In this document: positions 46,201 through 54,859 of the stretch, in pieces
How the letters are laid out: each line of letters begins with the position of its first letter
How positions within the stretch are numbered: position 1 is the stretch's first letter
Source of the DNA: Eupeodes corollae
Lineage: Eukaryota; Arthropoda; Insecta; Diptera; Syrphidae
DNA: 64,000 nucleotides
Assembly: GCF_945859685.1 (NCBI RefSeq)
Contig: NC_079147.1
Span: 142,128,645-142,192,644 of the forward strand
Reading direction: 5' to 3'
Made by a program: the position numbers and the translations under genes
Notes under the pieces: generated by a model
Seen by the model: only the letters and a program-made list of their open reading frames with translations
Told to the model about the DNA's origin: nothing
Database searches by the model: none

Positions 46201-47013
46201 TGAGCTCTTACCAATTGGTATTCCCAGTTTGATAATATCCCTGGCAACAGTATCTAAAGGTTACTTTGAAGTTGATCCGAAAGAAAATGATATTCTAAAG
46301 GTGCTAGAGTGTGCATTTCATGCAGATAGTCGGTGAGTAATGAAAACCGAATGATATCAATCAAAAGTTTTAGAAATTCCATATCGAGGTGTTTACTATT
46401 TCTCGAAAAGATCTTAATAAATGTTTTTGTTTTTTTTTTTAGTCGTTCTGGACATCCATGGATTGAACTACAGAGCCAATCTCATTTTTGTAAGCTTTTC
46501 ACTACATGCACGTATCCGGGAAGTCCTACATACAAATTTGCGTTACGCCTCTACGACAAACAAATCGAAGTTCAAAACTATTTAGTTCATGTTCAAGAAA
46601 AAAGTGCTTGGATGTCTGACTATAATGTTCGGCACAATTTCAGTTCTCCATTGCGTGTTCATGAGCTTACAGCAAACACTCCCTCGTTTATTGACGATTT
46701 AACAACAATGGCTAAAGAAGCACACAGCGTTATGGCTGATGTCTTTGATGAAGTAATTTATTTATTTTACTTCTAAAAAAAAAAAAACTAAGTTAAAAAG
46801 TTAACATTTTCTTATTTCTTTTCGTTGCAGCACACAATAGCAGAATTTATTGAGCAAAATATTTACCCGCAAATTGTTTCTCTTCGAAAACATATTGAAA
46901 AAGCTCACAGTCTATTACAGCGTCAAGTGTGGCCAAGAAGACCACTGCCGTATACTAGAGAACTCGTCCAATTTGATCTCATTCCCAATAATAAACAACA
47001 GCAAAATAAATAA
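31294..47013 (+). CDS. HEXD: Hexosaminidase D-type glycoside hydrolase (GH20), seven coding exons
   Basis: Exons 31294-31452, 31525-32070, 45119-45262, 45321-46069, 46132-46332, 46443-46752 and 46831-47013 join in frame to about 763 residues, all with GT-AG junctions. Residues 14-34 are a hydrophobic segment after WRRK, suggesting a type II membrane anchor. A low-complexity Ser/Asn region (exon 2) precedes HLDLKGAPPK (226-235), the start of the TIM barrel, continued by LLIEYEDMFPY and QTFGHMEF. The acid/base pair of family 20 is D400-E401 in HIHIGCDEV; IWDDML and TAWGASAFKG follow. Residues 358-390 are a His/Gln-rich insertion. These enzymes remove terminal beta-linked GalNAc or GlcNAc. A pyrimidine tract and AG directly abut the ATG, so a non-coding 5' exon is likely upstream. 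Confidence 0.9.
32500..32775 (-). mobile_element. Mariner-like transposase remnant
   Basis: Minus strand: QDGATCHTANEIMAVFTDKF then NGSVIPRDGDVI (32690-32775), the second catalytic Asp block of mariners. The rest toward 32500 has frame loss. Its right edge is cut sharply at the Transib sequence. Confidence 0.65.
32776..34008 (+). pseudogene. Transib (RAG1-related) transposase, catalytic half with one stop
   Basis: Two blocks in the same frame separated by one TAG at 33394-33396. Order of motifs: CKWGIDGSSGQSNYRQ (candidate first Asp, codon at 32875), LTMVDGKVCHTLTDTKS (second Asp, codon at 33181), CYIC zinc-binding pair, LHSWIRFFECCLHISYRL, QVRGEN just after the stop, GNTARTFFEN, SSGYEID, LYPWYNMPTSVHKVLIHGSE, and IGQLGEEAQEAKNKDFKFI holding the acidic third residue, aligned with the RAG1 catalytic Glu block. 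It ends at TAG 34006-34008. The stop falls where the family usually has Trp before QVRG, so a single TGG-to-TAG change would explain it. The start of the protein is missing here and lies inverted at 34137-34985. Confidence 0.75.
34137..34985 (-). pseudogene. Transib transposase, N-terminal half, inverted relative to catalytic half
   Basis: An intact 282-residue frame; the likely start is the Met at 34937 (MVAEITYLELFEEWLKF), preceded by a pyrimidine tract and AG. It contains SRWKKPNNYRLRFFKLNKTW, GPSKAGRPSKNFLDAG, ATQSALWKSGKRDAAHVV, MSPDEALALIINTKSSKSTY, IYPPWYKILSAKKKCYP and VTNMSVEIKLQDF. These features come, in this order, before the first catalytic Asp in Transib transposases. The frame leaves the family soon after EIKLQDF and stops at 34137. 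Together with 32776-34008 it makes nearly one whole protein, but on opposite strands. Confidence 0.7.
35430..35770 (-). mobile_element. Mariner-like transposase remnant
   Basis: Minus strand: VWCGLWAGGIVGQYFF near 35580-35625 with an upstream frame-shifted SDEAHFHLSGFVN-type block near 35690-35730, and FQQDALWSRI near 35450-35480 in another frame. The spacing matches DD41D mariners like the one at 41612. Confidence 0.65.
36147..38766 (+). mobile_element. Helitron remnant split by a LINE
   Basis: The likely 5' end TCTAATAAATACAATTCTCC is preceded by A. The likely 3' end GTGTCGGGTCAGCTCG is followed by T, close to the CTRR terminus and A^T target of Helitrons (CTCG instead of CTAG). Coding remains belong to the Pif1-type helicase: DAMYNEALIAIEDLCIIIAN (36345-36410), CKTINWEECTKAHNHLLAAF (37995-38052), then VSYKSIDTVCDATEAVNYPT (38330-38390), FLNSLHLPDMPPPNLQLKVG and RLCNGTRLVIKNLM (38490-38530). 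The Walker A region and the Rep domain are absent. A CR1-like LINE occupies 36432 to about 37950. Confidence 0.75.
36432..37950 (-). mobile_element. CR1-like LINE inserted in the Helitron
   Basis: Minus strand, 3' end at a short poly(A) next to 36432. Reverse transcriptase and C-terminal domain are open from 37749 to 36487 after frame-shifted upstream blocks (LTSLLFKVMETLINV, RQYGFRFRCNRSTGDLMVYL). It has GVPQGSVLSPTLFLIFINDL, NCFADDSTLSFSY, VEFTASKTQCSLL, LGMCITSHLLWSDHI, YIRPKLEYNSHIWAGAP and TTRMWNALPDSM. A 35 bp deletion removes the palm A motif (catalytic Asp) just before ALLSKMRAFG, so the protein is inactive despite the FADD box. The endonuclease is missing. Confidence 0.82.
39070..39490 (-). 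mobile_element. Tc1-like remnant
   Basis: Left edge ACAGTCCCTGGCCATATTAT at 39075 looks like a Tc1-type terminal repeat. Minus-strand coding near 39330-39480 reads DIAPCHTARSIKTYWREQN then IPLLDWPGNSPDMN, the second catalytic Asp and the PxxSPDMNPIE approach of DD34E transposases. The matching terminal repeat and N-terminal half are missing. Confidence 0.65.
39925..40640 (+). mobile_element. RNase H-bearing LINE, 3' fragment copy 3
   Basis: Starts with QEVLSWVKENAISTFEIRVF then SDSQAAIKSL (39945-40045), the middle of RNase H including a conserved Asp. It continues with FHINLCWV (40105-40128), frame-shifted CRSCMEEEQEKTVLHLL-like text near 40360-40420, ARN.YLGEFL near 40440 and SLSRFVKDSN near 40500. 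Many deletions are present. Confidence 0.75.
40641..41610. other. Intronic spacer, no repeat identified
   Basis: AT-rich; no coding sequence recognised. Confidence 0.35.
41612..42544 (+). mobile_element. DD41D (rosa-type) mariner with intact ends, internally deleted
   Basis: Ends AAGGGTGATTTTTTTGAGG (left) and AACGGTGATTTTTTAAGAGC (right, inverted), with TA at 41610-41611 and 42545-42546. At 933 bp it is some 350 bp short of a complete element. The loss is in the N-terminal coding region; the rest is well preserved, suggesting a fairly recent insertion into the intron. Confidence 0.88.
41725..42438 (+). pseudogene. DD41D mariner transposase lacking its DNA-binding domain
   Basis: An uninterrupted 237-residue frame, against about 345 for mariners. 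Catalytic residues are D35 (ILFSDEAHFW), D128 (FQQDGATCHTA) and D170 (CDLTPLDYFLWGYVKS), with exactly 41 residues between the last two. The C-terminus (RRSRGQHLNEIIFKK) is complete. The N-terminus MNRLTNEQ is joined directly to QRRIFSEWALEKL, skipping the helix-turn-helix region that recognises the terminal repeats. The deletion is in frame, so a shortened protein could still be made. I label it pseudogene because DNA binding is expected to be lost. Confidence 0.88.
42567..42816. mobile_element. 250 bp MITE (CACGGTTTTGACCGTACGG family)
   Basis: Left end GGCTTATTTCATACTACACGG and inverted right end GGCTCGTTTCACACCACATGG match, and both continue into GTTTTGACCGTACGG-like and AAAAA sequence. It is non-coding inside. 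Single ends of the same family lie at 62255-62330 and 63085-63190. Confidence 0.65.
42880..43122 (-). mobile_element. Mariner-like C-terminal remnant
   Basis: Minus strand begins LDFFLWGFLKSQVYANKN near 43070-43120, the third catalytic Asp block of mariners. It decays into frame-shifted text toward 42880. Confidence 0.6.
43125..43625 (-). mobile_element. LINE reverse transcriptase fragment, distinct family
   Basis: Minus strand: QGCTLSSSLFALFIEDLTDL then ALLFADDNIPLAASPEY (43354-43505), followed by frame-shifted YCQLWSLMVNLNKSK and EKWFYNGKVMDVVTEF, then HLREKLVTC near 43135. The FADD box and the GxxLSSxLFALFI segment mark the palm. It differs in sequence from the other LINEs here. It adjoins the mariner remnant at 43122. 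Confidence 0.7.
43630..45118. other. 3' part of the large intron, no repeat identified
   Basis: AT-rich. A block near 44010-44075 (GGGATGCGATCCACACTGAT...CTGTCGATTTGTCATC) resembles text near 23640-23690 and is probably a dispersed repeat. Confidence 0.35.
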
Positions 47014-47214
47014 TTTGTTATATTATATTTTTTTTAAATCGTTACAACTTACAACTTTATGAATCTTAACAAATCTTCTTCTCTTAACATTTTTCACATC
47101 ATAACACAGTTACAGTTACACACAAACACAAATTAAATAAGCCTAATGTATAAAATATCTAATTAACAAAATATTATCTAAGTTTAAATTAAAATTGATT
47201 TTTTTTAAATTGTT

Positions 47215-47231
47215 AATAAAAATAAATAAAT
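47215..47231 (+). terminator. Candidate polyadenylation signals of the hexosaminidase gene
   Basis: Overlapping AATAAA hexamers about 200 bp after the stop codon. Other AATAAA words occur nearby, including one across the stop codon, so the site used is not certain. Confidence 0.45.
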
Positions 47232-47589
47232 GCAATGATAAAAAATAGTAATGTTAATTTTTTAAAGCTTTGTAATTACAATAAAATTAAGAATACATAC
47301 AAATGTGTTGTTTTGTTTTATTATTTATTAGTAGATTTAATTCATATTTGATGAGGCTGTCGATTGAGGCCTAAGCCCCTAAGAGCATTACTACTAGAGC
47401 GAACTTAAGTTAGTGAGACTCATAAACTCACATATAGCATGTTAATTACATTTTTCAACTAGTTAAAGCATTTTTATTTATACAGGTTTTAACCAAAGTG
47501 AAATCAAATTGTCTTCCATTTTTATAAACACTTGATGCAAGTGTGCTCCAATTTTTTCAATTGTATTATAATCGGGACTACAATCCAAT

Positions 47590-48095
47590 AGTGCGATGTT
47601 TTTCTGACGAAACTATTCCTTGGACTTTTTATAGTCCAGGAGCCGGGGGTCAAAATACCTACCTCATCGAGTCAATGGAAAATTTGGTCACTAACGAAGG
47701 TAAACGACACGAAGATTACAAAACCGCTGGTCGGGCAGACTTTTTTCGGGCCTTTTGGCCGCAAAATAGCCACTTCCGGTTTTATTTTTTGGTGTTGGGT
47801 TATACCATCAGGTCAATGGAAAATTAAAATAGTTGGTAGAGAACTGGTGGTAGATTTAAAATCATTTGGTCGGACAGACACATTTCGGGACCAACCCTTT
47901 GTCCGACCATTTCAAAAAACGGTATTTTTGGTTTTGACCTTCCTCATCGGGTCAATGGACAAATGCGGTATAAAATGAAAGCCTGGACTGTTTACTTCAA
48001 GAATCTCCTGGTCGGACAAACTTTTCATGGGCCAAACATACGTCCGACCGCTTTTTCCCCAAAAAAATGCTTTTATTTTTTTCATTTTTTTTTCA
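47590..48095. repeat. Diverged tandem repeat, period about 139 bp, at least three units
   Basis: CATCGRGTCAATGGA recurs at about 47666, 47805 and 47943. A second landmark, TGGTCGGRCARAC, recurs at about 47730, 47868 and 48010, followed each time by TTCGGGCC-like sequence. The units are diverged from each other. Not obviously coding. Confidence 0.7.
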
Positions 48096-48099
48096 ACTC

Positions 48100-48525
48100 A
48101 ATATCAAAAAATTTTAAGTCAAATAAATATAAATTTGTATCAGATAAAAGTTGACATTGTCACCTAAATAAATTATTTAAAAAAAAAAATTAAAAAAAAA
48201 TTACAAAAAGCCATAATAAAATCTATTAATAATTTTGTTCTCAGGAAATTATTTTTTTTATAAATTAAATAAATGACATACTTACCGACGAACTATCTAA
48301 ATACTTCCAGCAAGGAAAGGTTAATTCAAATTATTAATTTAATGTCCCACATGTCTATATATGGCATATTTAATTTATTTTTCAAATATAAGATTAATTA
48401 TTTTTTTCAAAAACCATATAAAATAAACATTATGTCACATATCAATTCATAGAATAAAAAAAATAGACTTTGCATATTATATTTCAGTAAGATTCAACGA
48501 TAATTTAAATAATAAAAAATTAAAG
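48100..48525. other. Very AT-rich stretch
   Basis: Homopolymer runs of A and T with nothing recognisable. Confidence 0.4.
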
Positions 48526-48529
48526 AATA

Positions 48530-51300
48530 TCGTCTTCATCAGAATCTTCCTCACACAAATATTACAATTCTTCTTCATTGTCTTTTAAAAATTACCTACC
48601 GACGTATTTTTAGAAGCTTATATGTTTTGAAACGTTTGAAATCTAGCTTCATTTACACTTTTGAATTTACGTAAAACATACTTATGTGAAGTAAAGTTTT
48701 GAATAACTTCTGTATCTTTTTTCAGTAAAAGATCAGTTTGTTTTCACAATGCTTCAAAGGCAGCTTGATAACAACCATTTTTTTTAAGGATTTCTAGAGG
48801 TTTAACTTTTTCTTTTCTTAAAAAAAAACTGGCCGCATAGTCGCAACCTGTAAAAGCATAAAATGCTGGTAGCACAACACATAAATTCACTCCCAATGTC
48901 GAAGCTTGTTGCGTACCATTGGAATTATTTCTTTTCGAGCTACCACTTGCTAAACAAATCTCTTAGTCCTTGAATTTGTGCATATTCCCCAGTAAAATAA
49001 CGGGTATGTCCGTGTCAGATGCTCGTAACTTAATGTTGGAATTAGGGTTTGATTTGCTAATATGGTAAATTAATCTGGTATCGGCTTCCTCATGGCTACA
49101 ACTATATTTATATTCCTCACGTTAAGAAATACATTGGTTTTGAACTTCATAGGAGAAACACTTGTCATATACTGTCAAAAAAACATTTTTTGTCTCCTAA
49201 AATTGGAATCAAAGAACTATCCTTCCAATGCAGGCCTTGAAGTCTTACGAGCGATTCTTTAAATTAAGGGTTTTTAAGGCATTTAAGAAAACCATCAGTT
49301 GGATTTTGAAGTGGTCCAGAAATCGTGAAATTTGAGACTTCTACTTTATATCGAAAATAACATGAGCTTCTATGGCATCCGTGTAGCATACCTTTGTTAA
49401 AATCATCTCGGATATTTTGATAAATGTTTGAGGTACTAATGACCCTAAGAGATGGATTAAGTAAAAGCCATCAATTTTTTTTGTCAAAACTGCTTTTTCA
49501 GTTTTGTGCATTTCATCAGTATAGTGACAGACAAAGTCCTCGGGGGGCTGGAGGCAATGGATAATGGATTAACAAACCTCCATGTCAATTTTTTTTCTAA
49601 AGCTATTGCTAATAGTCTCCCAAAGGCATCCTGTTCCATTTTTATAAGGCTCTATTTTGTACCATCTCTACTTTTTGATATTTTTTTTTAAGCATTCTGA
49701 TGCGAAGTTTAGAATATTGTTGTGCTTTAAAGGTTTTTCAAATCGACCAATGTTTTTAGAACACTCTTCAATAAATTATATATTTTGTTGTTGCCCTGTT
49801 TCATTGACATTAAAAACTTGTCGCTCTACCTGTTGTTATGATAAAAAAAATTTCATCTCCCAAGTTTTCATCTAAAGGATTTATATTTTGTTTAAAAACA
49901 TTAACGATATCAGTTAATGCTTTCTTGTTCTTTGAATTCTATTTCTAACAGATTGTCCCATTTTTATTTCAATTAACATTTTGGAAATAATTTTTGTTCT
50001 TAGGTTATGACTTAGTACCCAGCGTTATCTTTCTGAAATTGAATTTTAAAACACCAGTCAACGTGTTAGAAGCATCCGCATTAATGGTTTGTTTGGGAGT
50101 TAAGTCAACTGGTGGCCTAGCAAAACTGTTTGCTGTACGACTTATACCAAAAGCACCCCGCCTAAATTCGTTTATTATATTATAATTTTGTGTTTTTAAT
50201 TCAACTTAATTATATTTTAATATCCACCTTGCATAATTAGGTTGGTTAAACACAAAAAATAAATTGGAAAGTTCGAAAATAGAATCCACATACAATTTAA
50301 AATCACTCTGTCTTATACTCCTTGAAAACCTGCAAAAAAAACGTTCATGAACTCAAAATATGTATTGCATGAAAAACCGAGGAGTATTACCATGATCTCC
50401 TTTAAGTGTGAGATCTTTATACGCTCTGTATTAGGTAAAAATATCATTGAGCAATGGGCTTTAATTAGGGTTCTCATATATTGATATTGTTTTTTTTTTA
50501 AATTTTCTAATTAATACAAAAATAAATAAAATTGAATTGAAGTTGAAATAGATCTTGGGGCCGAAAGGCATTAGTAGTAAGTGTTATAGTTTAACTTAGA
50601 GTGTCCGTATGGGACCATTAAGTTAGTTGTAAGTTATGGATAATTAGGCTAGTTTTATGAATTTTTGTCTAGCTTTAAGATAGGTTTAAGAATGCATTAA
50701 TAAAAATGAATTTAAAAAAAAAAAAAAAAAAAGGTTCTCATTTGGTTCCAATGGGATTTGAAAAAAGTGTTGTAAATCGTCAACGTAATCTTCTGAAATG
50801 TTGATGTTGTTTTGTAAACAAAACTGTTCAAAGTTCAATGTCTGAATGAAACCGGTCAGCGAAGAATGGATTCGTTTACTAATTAAGTGCTTGCCATCAT
50901 TAAATCCGTTTACTGATTCTTCAGCCAAAACTTCAGATTGTACTAATATATCGACTATTAAAGAACCATCAATACATTTTCCGAGGGCTTTAAAAAAAAC
51001 CATTTAAATATGAAATGCATCTAAATTAATGAAAACATTATTAAAATTATATAAAATATTTGAATTTGCATTGCCTTTTTCGCAATAGCTAAGTTATATG
51101 TATGTATGTGAAAATGATTTCTTTCTGATTACAAATTCTTTGAGCATGATTAAGAGTTTCAAAAACAACGGTATAGGATGTGGTTGACAAATTAATTTTA
51201 ATAAATAATCTATGACTTGCCGCAGTGGCAATCCAGTTGATAACGCCACAACGAGATATTCCGCGGTTAGGGAAAGTCTCATGCAACAAAGCCATAGGTT
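48530..51300 (-). pseudogene. Decayed transposon-like gene of the HEEADTR family
   Basis: On the minus strand, a chain of colinear blocks in shifting frames: SLIVDILVQSEVLAEESVNG (about 50930), YVDDLQHFFQIPLEPNEN (about 50745-50800), LFFVFNQPNYARW (about 50230-50270), INEFRRGAFGISRTANSF (about 50120-50170), DLTPKQTINADASNTLTGVL, KKALTDIVNVFKQNINPLDEN, CSHEEADTRLIYHISKSNPN (about 49060-49110), LRASDTDIPVILLGNMHKF and CVVLPAFYAFTGCDYAASFF. As I recall the family, HEEADTR, DTDIxVILL and FTGCDY form its nuclease-like C-terminal domain in arthropod and cnidarian repeat proteins. Its N-terminal zone survives elsewhere at 21595-21915. Stops, frameshifts and an insertion at 50478-50732 show it is dead. 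Alternative: a degraded host gene, less likely given the second fragment. Confidence 0.6.
50478..50732 (+). mobile_element. Short poly(A)-tailed retro-insertion with 9 bp target duplication
   Basis: GGTTCTCAT occurs at 50469-50477 and again at 50733-50741, on either side of about 255 bp ending in a run of about 18 A. Removing it rejoins the flanking HEEADTR-family blocks (LEPNEN to MRTLIKAHC). The insert does not resemble the SINE family and has no recognised coding part; it is probably a 5'-truncated LINE end or retrotransposed transcript. Confidence 0.75.
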
Positions 51301-51599
51301 AGTTCATTTTTGTAGAAATGCAGGAGTAATGCAAGATTCGCGTTCATGAATAGCCGCGTTTTATTATCACCATGATCTGATCCGGATCTTGGATTTACAT
51401 GCATTACAACAACAACACAAGATCCTGCTTTGTGTTTGGATCTCAATTTGAGATCCAAAATTTAATTCTTTTTTTCACAACAAGGAGCGCTCTATCATTG
51501 TGATTTCACATGTAAATCTAATTTGGATCATTCTACTATTACTTTAAAATATAATAATCATTATTGTTTGTAATTATCGCCTTGACAACTTTATTATTA

Positions 51600-53170
51600 A
51601 AATCAAACATTATAAATACGGGGAGAAAATATATATAATAATTTGAATTTCGAAGTGAACGGTTGTGTTTTTAATAAATCGTTATAAGGAAGATAGTATA
51701 TTTTGGCGACGAGGAAGAAAATTTGTAAAACCAAAAAGGAAACATTGGAGGAAGAAAATCAAAAATAATTCTAAGTTCGTCAAGAAAAAACGAAAATTAA
51801 GTAAGTCATAATTTGCAAGATCTTTTTCTGGAAAGGAGGAAAAGAAATCTTAATTTGATTAAATTCATATTGATTTATAAAGATGCATTGGTTATTAAGA
51901 CGATTTGTATAATATGTCATTATGTCATGTCATGTCAATTCATTGTTTTGTGGATTAAATTCGAAATGATTAAATTCGTATTGATTAAATTCGTAAAGAT
52001 TAAATTCGTAACGATGAAATTTGAATGGATGAGTTAAATTCATATACATATGTAGATTAAATTCTATACCCCATTTAAGAACATTTGACTGTTTCGGAGA
52101 TTCTCAATCTTTGGGAACAAACTGGGCAAAATGGAAACAATCTTTTGAAATTTTTCTTCAGATTTCTGGAACCACAGAATCTATTAAAAAGAGGGCAACT
52201 CTTCTTCATTGTGGTGGACAAGATCTCCAAGAAATTTTTTACAATTTACCAGGTGCAAATGTTGATCCAATTTTAGATGCCAATAGAGACATTGATGTCT
52301 GTGAAGTGTGCGTTGAAAAGTTAAATGAATATTTCAATCCGTGTCAAAATAAAACATATGAAAGACATATTTTTAGACAAATGTTTCAAGAAAGAAGCGA
52401 AAAAATTGAAGCTTTCATTATTCGGTTAAGGCGTCAAGCATCGAAATGTAAGTTTGAAAATCCGGATGAACATATTAAAGACCAAGTTATTGAGAAATGT
52501 TTTTCTGAAAAGCTTAGACGGAAAATATTAGAGATGGATGATTCTAAAAGTTTAAATGATGTTATTTTTCTGGCTAATTCGTTAGAAACAGTTAACATTC
52601 AAATGGAAAATTTTAACAGCAAACAGAATAATAGCACCATTGAAATTAATAAAATTAATAAATTTCCTTCTCGAAAATTTGAATATTTTCGATGTGGTTC
52701 AAAAGATCACTCAGCTCAAGACTCAAAATGTCCTGCGAAAATGAAGAACTGTCGTAAATGCGGATTAAAAGGTCATTTTGAATCCAAATGTCGCACCAAA
52801 TCAAAACAAGGTTTTACTGACAGCACATTCCGAAACAAAAAGTTGAAAAGGGAATCGATACGGTCAGTTGAAAAGGTAAAAGACGAAGAGTTTATTTTTC
52901 ATTTTTCTAGCCAAAAGGAAGATGAAATAACTTGTTCGGTTGGCGGAGTTTCCATTCAAATGATAATTGACTCTGGTAGCACATCAAATATTATTTCAGA
53001 AGGAGTTTGGCTGGAAATGAAGAAGAAACGAGTTTTGGTTAGAAACCAAATCAAAAAGCCAAATAAAATATTTTTAGCCTACGGTTCAAAACAAGCACTT
53101 GACGTTTTAGCATCTTTTGACGCCGATATACAGGTAGTAAACAAAATTGTTGATGCAAAACTTAGGTGAC
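51600..53170 (+). mobile_element. Ty3/gypsy-like LTR retrotransposon, 5' part only
   Basis: A GGCGACGAGGAAG motif near 51704 resembles the start of an internal region after a 5' LTR, but I could not define the LTR. A leader with a 15 bp tandem repeat follows. An open frame from about 52093 to 53169 encodes a capsid-like region (TNWAKWKQSFEIFL, then YERHIFRQMFQERSEKIEAF), two zinc-knuckle positions near 52690-52800 (the first damaged, YFRCGSKDHSAQDSKCP, lacking its first Cys; the second intact, CRKCGLKGHFESKC) and the start of an aspartic protease (MIIDSGSTSN, about 52963). It stops inside the protease. Reverse transcriptase, RNase H, integrase and 3' LTR are absent. Confidence 0.75.
51953..52027 (+). 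repeat. 15 bp tandem repeat, five units
   Basis: Units GATTAAATTCGAAAT, GATTAAATTCGTATT, GATTAAATTCGTAAA, GATTAAATTCGTAAC and a diverged fifth. It lies in the leader between the presumed primer-binding site and gag. Confidence 0.85.
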
Positions 53171-53975
53171 ATAAATTAGAACTCAGAACCGTCTGAACCA
53201 TCTCAATGAAGAGAGTAGTTTTGAAATGACAGTGGTTTGTATGTTGTCTCACCATTGCTTTAATTTCTTGGAAAAAAGTTTCCTGGGAATTAATGGATTT
53301 CTTCAATAGCTTTCATAATTTCACTTTTGGTGTATTGGTTGTGGTTACCGATTAGTTTTGGTTGGAATTTCAATTAATGTTTTTAGTGAGTCTTCTCAAG
53401 TGCGATATTATTTTCACCAAGTCTCTGTAATAATGAGCTTTTCTTCTGCTTAGATTCCAAGATTTTAATAACAGTTTCTTCTAATTGGCTGAAAATGCAT
53501 AGCTTGCTTGATCCATCACCAATAATTTCTTTTCAATTCAATTTGAAATCCGTCCTTATTTAGGCCCTCATTATGTGTAGCGACGCGAGCTTAAAAAACT
53601 TGCGAATTCGATAATTTCGTATTATGAGTATCGATTCGCTTGAAATAAATTCGCTCCAAATGTCAAAACATTACCGAATTTGGTTATGGATAATAATTAT
53701 TATTAGCAAATGTTCGCTAATTTAACGGCTCAAAACGTCAAATTCTATCAAAACAAAATATTCAGTGATAACCCTAGCGAATAACGCGATTGTTGACTGT
53801 CGCGTTGTTGATAGTTGTTTTTGATTATCAACGCTGATTTGTTCTGTGTAAAATTATTAATAAAACAATCTGAGTTATTGGCAGCACTTGGTGCGAGAAA
53901 TGTCTTTTTGCTCAGTTAATTTTTATTAGTGAAATTGTTTTTTTTTAAATTTAATATTTGTATGCATAATAAAGT
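53171..53975. other. No assigned gene; unusual direct words
   Basis: A minus-strand run (QLEETVIKILESKQKKSSL near 53450) looks protein-like but is broken and unidentified. At 53569 a GGCCCTCATTATGTGTAGCG sequence preceded by TTA could be the left end of a Harbinger element containing the next gene. Confidence 0.3.
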
Positions 53976-53979
53976 AAAA

Positions 53980-54695
53980 TTTGTTATTTTATAAGGTCTC
54001 ATGTAACACACGTATTATGGAAGCACATCCAGAGCTGGCGAGATCGTACAATGCCCTCTCAACCATTGGGCGAACCTTCCAAAAGCGGCAATGGGAAAAA
54101 TTGGCACGATTCTTAGATTTAAATGGGCCGCGAACAAAATTCGTAGCGAAATGGAAGAGGGTAGAAATAAATTAAGGAGAAAAAAATTGACGGAGAACAC
54201 AATACACAAATTCCATCAAGAAAATTTTCATTTGAGTTAAAAGAAATAGACGCAACTGATGAAGCCATAATTACTGCACAGTGAGCTGTGTTGCAGGTGG
54301 TCCATCTTTCGGCAGCGAGACAAAAGGTTTGTTTTTAAATACTTCGTATTGCTTATAGTATTCTATGTTCGTTTTTTTTAATAAGAAAACAGCGAAGATA
54401 TAATTCAAGAAGTTGAGCAGCTTCTCAAGGATCTAACAAACTCACCAAACCGGGAGAGTCAAAAAGCAAATGTTTTTAAGAAGTTTAAGTTAAAAATCGA
54501 AAAAGCATTGAGGACGATGCTAAAAAAAAAAAAACAAATAGATCTTCAAGAAGTTCAAAACAAAACGAATGAAATTCTGGCGGGATTCCGAGATGCTATT
54601 CTGCTACTTGAAAACAATAAACGCGAGGAAAACGAAGCTTTAATCTCAATAAAAAGAGCTGCATATGTATTTATAAAAAAAAAACATAATTAAAA
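53980..54695 (+). pseudogene. Myb/SANT-like protein of Harbinger type, broken
   Basis: From the ATG at 54017: MEAHPELARSYNALSTIGRT then FQKRQWEKLARFLDLNGPRT and WKRV, resembling the Myb-like DNA-binding domain of the second protein encoded by many PIF/Harbinger elements. Stops and a frameshift follow near 54170-54300. The downstream frame (54390-54690) is a Lys/Glu-rich probable coiled coil (IIQEVEQLLKDL, QIDLQEVQNKTNEILAGF). No transposase is found nearby. Host Myb-like genes share this domain, so the transposon origin is inferred. Confidence 0.5.
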
Positions 54696-54858
54696 TTAAT
54701 TATTTCAGATCCCGTGTTTAAGAAAACTGCACAACGGAATACAAATATTCTGGACTCAAATAGAACGGTGGGCAACTGCCTTTAGTTTGAGTTCGGAAAA
54801 ATCTTATTCCATGTTGTAGTTTTCCTAAACACGAGAGCTGAAATAACTAATAATTTTA
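54691..54858. mobile_element. Hairpin MITE, about 168 bp
   Basis: TTATTTCAGATCCCGTGTTT at 54699 and the inverted TTATTTCAGCTCTCGTGTTT from the right arm (to 54845) match in 35 of 42 positions, and the complementarity extends a further 8-12 bp outward with gaps. It lies directly after the stop codon of the Myb-like frame. Confidence 0.75.
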
Positions 54859-54859
54859 G

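Noticed and set aside
47590..48095. CRISPR-like array
   Set aside because: Units are long, diverged and unspaced, and the genome is eukaryotic.
51600..53170. Endogenous retrovirus with envelope gene
   Set aside because: Sequence ends in protease; no polymerase or envelope coding is present in the window.
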